A stretch of DNA of 51,116 nucleotides, taken from the NCBI GenBank assembly GCA_040772885.1, contig JAXGXF010000016.1, forward strand, positions 1 to 51,116, written 5' to 3'. The first letter of the stretch is position 1. The number at the start of each line of letters is the position of its first letter. A program made the position numbers and the translations under genes. This DNA is from Pullichristensenella sp002068815 (GTDB lineage Bacteria > Bacillota > Clostridia > Christensenellales > Aristaeellaceae). The notes under the pieces are model-generated. The model was not told the DNA's origin and searched no databases. It saw nothing but the letters and a program-made list of their open reading frames with translations. Positions 50,301-51,116 of this stretch are shown piece by piece.

Positions 50301-51116
50301 GCACCGTCACCGTGGTGGTGCCCTCCTCGAACGCTTCCAGGTCCACCACGCCGTAGTAAAGGTCGGCATACACGATGCTCTCGTCGCTGGACGCGACGCT
50401 GTCGATGCTGTCGTTCATGCCCGCGGGCCCTGTGAGGTTGCAGAGCACGTAGCCATAGCCGCTATCCTCGTCGCGCGGAATGGTGATGGTCACGGGGTTC
50501 GGCAAGAACGTGATGCCGGTCGCCGCCACAAAGTCGCTCGACACCACGACGTTGATTATCTTCTGCGGAAGCCCGTCCGACGACAGCGTCACCGTCGTCG
50601 AGCCCTCCACGCCCGACGTCAGCTTCACGACCCACGGGGTCGCGGTCTTGTCGACTTGCGCCTGCACGACGGAGGTATCGGAGGAGGTCGCGTTCAGATT
50701 GATGGGGTTGGGAAAGTTGAAGTCGGACGGCAAAATCCCCACGGGAATTTCGCAGGTGACGGGGGTTGCCGGGGAGGGAGAGGAGGGCTTCATCTTGACA
50801 TTGTCGCTGCCGACCCAAATCCCGGTCGCCGCCACAGAGTCGTCCGACACCACAACGTTGATTGTCTTCTGCGGAAGCCCGTCCACCGTCACCGTCACCG
50901 TCGTCGAGCCCTTCGCGCCCGACGTCAGCTTCACGACCCACGGGGTCACAGCCATGTCGACTTGCGCCTGCACGACGGAGGCATCGGAGGAGGTCGCGCT
51001 CAGTTTGATCGTGGCGGGGTCGGGGGAGTTGAAGTCAGACGGCGAAATGCCCACGGGAATTTCGCAGGTGACGGGGGTTGCCGGGGGGGGGCGGGGGGGG
51101 TTTGATCGTTGACTTT
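44377..51116 (-). CDS. Giant surface protein with many Ig-like (Big_2-type) domains and C-terminal SH3 domains (N-terminus cut)
   Basis: The frame is open to the window edge, giving at least 2,240 residues without the N-terminus; the apparent GTG at 51054 is internal. Most of the visible protein is tandem bacterial Ig-like domains of 80-105 residues with the Big_2 pattern, for example LTPQDHDDATVIWSTGDSSI and AEVDQNGSVTAKKAGVTTLN, or WSTSDTNIATVDAFGIVSAT. I count at least a dozen. The last 450 or so residues hold about five SH3b repeats (NVNIRRSASTSSSRIGSLKK; LLNVRETGAMDGVITGTLLA). No LPXTG, S-layer or transmembrane anchor occurs at the C-terminus, so wall attachment would be through SH3b domains or the missing N-terminus. 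Probably an adhesin or cell-wall-associated protein. Confidence 0.88.
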   Translation of the reverse strand, partial: SQRSNPPRPPPATPVTCEIPVGISPSDFNSPDPATIKLSATSSDASVVQAQVDMAVTPWVVKLTSGAKGSTTVTVTVDGLPQKTINVVVSDDSVAATGIWVGSDNVKMKPSSPSPATPVTCEIPVGILPSDFNFPNPINLNATSSDTSVVQAQVDKTATPWVVKLTSGVEGSTTVTLSSDGLPQKIINVVVSSDFVAATGITFLPNPVTITIPRDEDSGYGYVLCNLTGPAGMNDSIDSVASSDESIVYADLYYGVVDLEAFEEGTTTVTVLTEGGLMASFEVTVIRQPGEPEAVVPNDIESAEPVVHVFRRDTASVVFEVYGMALMQGAQISVASKTGNTVPVINYVVGGGYIQGDGGDEYGEPALVYVNVLGLKAGADIVELTVNGVVGSVPVNVYDKIFQADVNIEPPSKKIQSGDSATFQLAGLDGLSTYGYTFEWEVGTTDPANSAWINGNAAGTSVEVGTSATWYGSVPITLTVTPPDDTIINGSEEIPDFTLSALLEAHREGELMLSMNSTLIEPLRHFLVGGDAKQIPKHATDATDPANAFILKCWKDGVLKNVSTAQFVYTSSNPSVIDVDDNGYLTPLATGSATITVAGVDYTNPDKAPASSSFDVVVHVLTAPSQMDIKTGELLTLPAKFDPTGGYIAYRIVPSVSSSTATVNEGVFYAAVAGVYRVEACAYLTYEKFLADPSTEHNLAFARKTITINAKSDPKWIMMNDTAIDIPLGEQWSDDPAVPPYDELTHGVITGLVSANPSALGVDGDVVTGLAVCTSQYVYATTSNGYRLYFKFNVTSKPVTGIEIVEEGKSTAGDAKMLVGEIREYDAVLTPQDHDDATVIWSTGDSSIAEVDQNGSVTAKKAGVTTLNAALPDGLSDTILLTVVEQPSGIVLSNTYLEGYPGASIPLTYQVLPEGVEYDSVQWQFTPTINGAKWIAGLLVLPADAIPGDYVITAELFGPGYNDQGELVGSVSLGTDECLLRVLRPVTEVELANVLGQPYADSVNINGIVGTSIIVRANISPDTAADKRLLWDVEDDNIAIVEPITPFGAYARVTFVGKGETNLIVKSASSEASDQILLKVVKAVTDFTLTPNYKELYPGESFTYGVTLVPEDTMLLDNIAFTSGDTNTATVHPSYGTVTAVAPSDTPVVISAKYNNGLHDTTRTATVLVKNPVKALEFYVTGTLNLTVGESYDLYSKLNFIGMDTGMDVADRKVTWGIEKGQVVSIDPNGIARADMVGDSWVYAYAHSGVFAKLLISVKQNTQGLTLDAYDIAIRPNEVATIHATVLPVESTDVLEWELEPAQTNVAITNSDSRSFSVRGANPGVTTLTATTSDAVTGDETARKVCTITVKQPAVSVEIDSVSPVAAGAFPTKTVTATHVGQSIQLFATVKPTDAYDKSVTWSVPDSSVASIDQNGVLTANNVGTTVAIARSNSDPDVYGMINVVVVRGLLSLSVDPDEKAIYVGDRFTITPSLLPEGSAMPPVTYEATSADPTMPVSLTTSVASGVTLCKVTGMAAGKATITAYIFKGTADEVSATCRVEVLVPLTTFTVKKDRIRMLVGDAFRYDLADDLLFNNPADPATQPKDKTVVYTSADPLTASVDSYGQITAKKVGTTIINIVPNANPNLRAQVTVEVVDLAAGVVADAAEIRVYPGQKIPVNFTFVPEAIATTAFDWAYFDEEGHDFPNGDDIAYFKDGFVYTVAPGFVNLVATVEIPPDIQNLYSKYPSLKFKEVKTSILVTVLTPVESVIIDSLDGVAKDPGELETLTYHVGERFVLGASVTPDGASDPEIYWSTSDTNIATVDAFGIVSATGTGTAKVYATSKNSGVQDSLTLVVEKAPYAVRYGATTVSGLFVRYKPSLQGKVYTQFKKNTKVTIVGEYGEWYEILYSKSTTGLAYVHKLYIRVTGFADPKPLVNPGELLTESNATISAKTTVWANPGSGYRTTAPAGTRIMVVGSSGSYYAITYGHYNLGTGYVLASRVTKDADFPKGKIIKDVPNGTGGYDSFLIDPGTGAAVPLVGETQVVNIPSSVTATSAPVYSGFDPATRVLLGRVYKGVSLTIISEKLNGFYQVRLSSGIVGWVEAIYLAQPASGGIETKVSVTILVGRATTNVNIRRSASTSSSRIGSLKKNQTIQLVSTTKYNGFYKVVNSSGATGYIMAKYLKVSTQVKEQITITPVYDQYGYVNCKLLNVRETGAMDGVITGTLLANQQVKILDEVNGWYHVERADGSLGFVKTEFITLIES
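50515..51090 (-). repeat. Tandem duplication of one Ig-like domain unit
   Basis: Two direct copies, about 50515-50775 and 50821-51088, offset 306-312 bases (102-104 codons), are nearly identical at DNA level; both encode PVTCEIPVGI...PSDFN, VVQAQVD and TPWVVKLTSG. Differences are mostly point changes and two small indels. Other domains of the protein are far more diverged, so this duplication is recent. Confidence 0.85.

Overview
This is a GC-rich bacterial window (about two thirds G+C by eye, not counted) from what looks like an anaerobic, endospore-forming Clostridia-type organism. The evidence is a three-gene GerA-type spore germinant receptor operon, a lysine (L box) riboswitch, an LCP cell-wall protein, an AgrC/LytTR-type two-component pair and ferredoxin-dependent central metabolism. 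Both visible ABC substrate-binding proteins have SPase I-type signal peptides without a lipobox cysteine, so the envelope type is uncertain. No rRNA, tRNA, CRISPR array, transposase or origin was found. Both ends cut genes.

Layout. 1-2863 (minus): branched-chain amino acid transporter livK-livH-livM (livM cut). 3155-5212 (plus): GntR-family regulator plus an L-cysteine desulfidase-like enzyme, divergent from liv with facing consensus promoters. 5237-7961 (plus): lysine riboswitch controlling a three-gene polar amino acid ABC transporter. 8211-19206 (plus): an eleven-gene operon: malate dehydrogenase, fumarase, HdrB, HdrC, HdrA, MvhD/FlxD-like protein, two Fe-S proteins, an FAD/NAD(P)-binding protein, and a soluble fumarate-reductase-like pair. 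19241-24066 (minus, convergent): korDABC (2-oxoglutarate:ferredoxin oxidoreductase) and sucCD. 24151-27978 (minus): lipase-like protein, DUF975 membrane protein, GNAT, ACT-domain protein, Gx transporter and NusG-II protein. 28061-30057 (plus): ApbE and LCP protein. 30.1-38.3 kb: small regulators and enzymes, an ACT-butyrate kinase fusion, several damaged genes, and two copies of a cassette for a small Cys-rich membrane protein. 38396-42042: gerAB-gerAC-gerAA. 42.0-44.2 kb: LysR remnant and a two-component system. 44377-51116 (minus): more than 2,200 residues of a giant Ig-like/SH3 surface protein, cut by the window end.

How the genes may work together. The two convergent central operons encode every step from oxaloacetate to 2-oxoglutarate in the reductive direction: MDH, fumarase, fumarate reductase, succinyl-CoA synthetase and 2-oxoglutarate:ferredoxin oxidoreductase. 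The fumarate reductase genes sit in one transcription unit with an Hdr-Flx flavin-based electron-bifurcation set. The attractive inference is a cytoplasmic NADH-dependent complex that uses exergonic fumarate reduction to drive ferredoxin reduction, and that this ferredoxin pays for the reductive carboxylation of succinyl-CoA by KorDABC. This is the most notable candidate system in the window. Several other genes between 31 and 42.3 kb show decay: an internally deleted MFS transporter, a frameshifted acetyltransferase, a start-less membrane ORF and a LysR C-terminal remnant.
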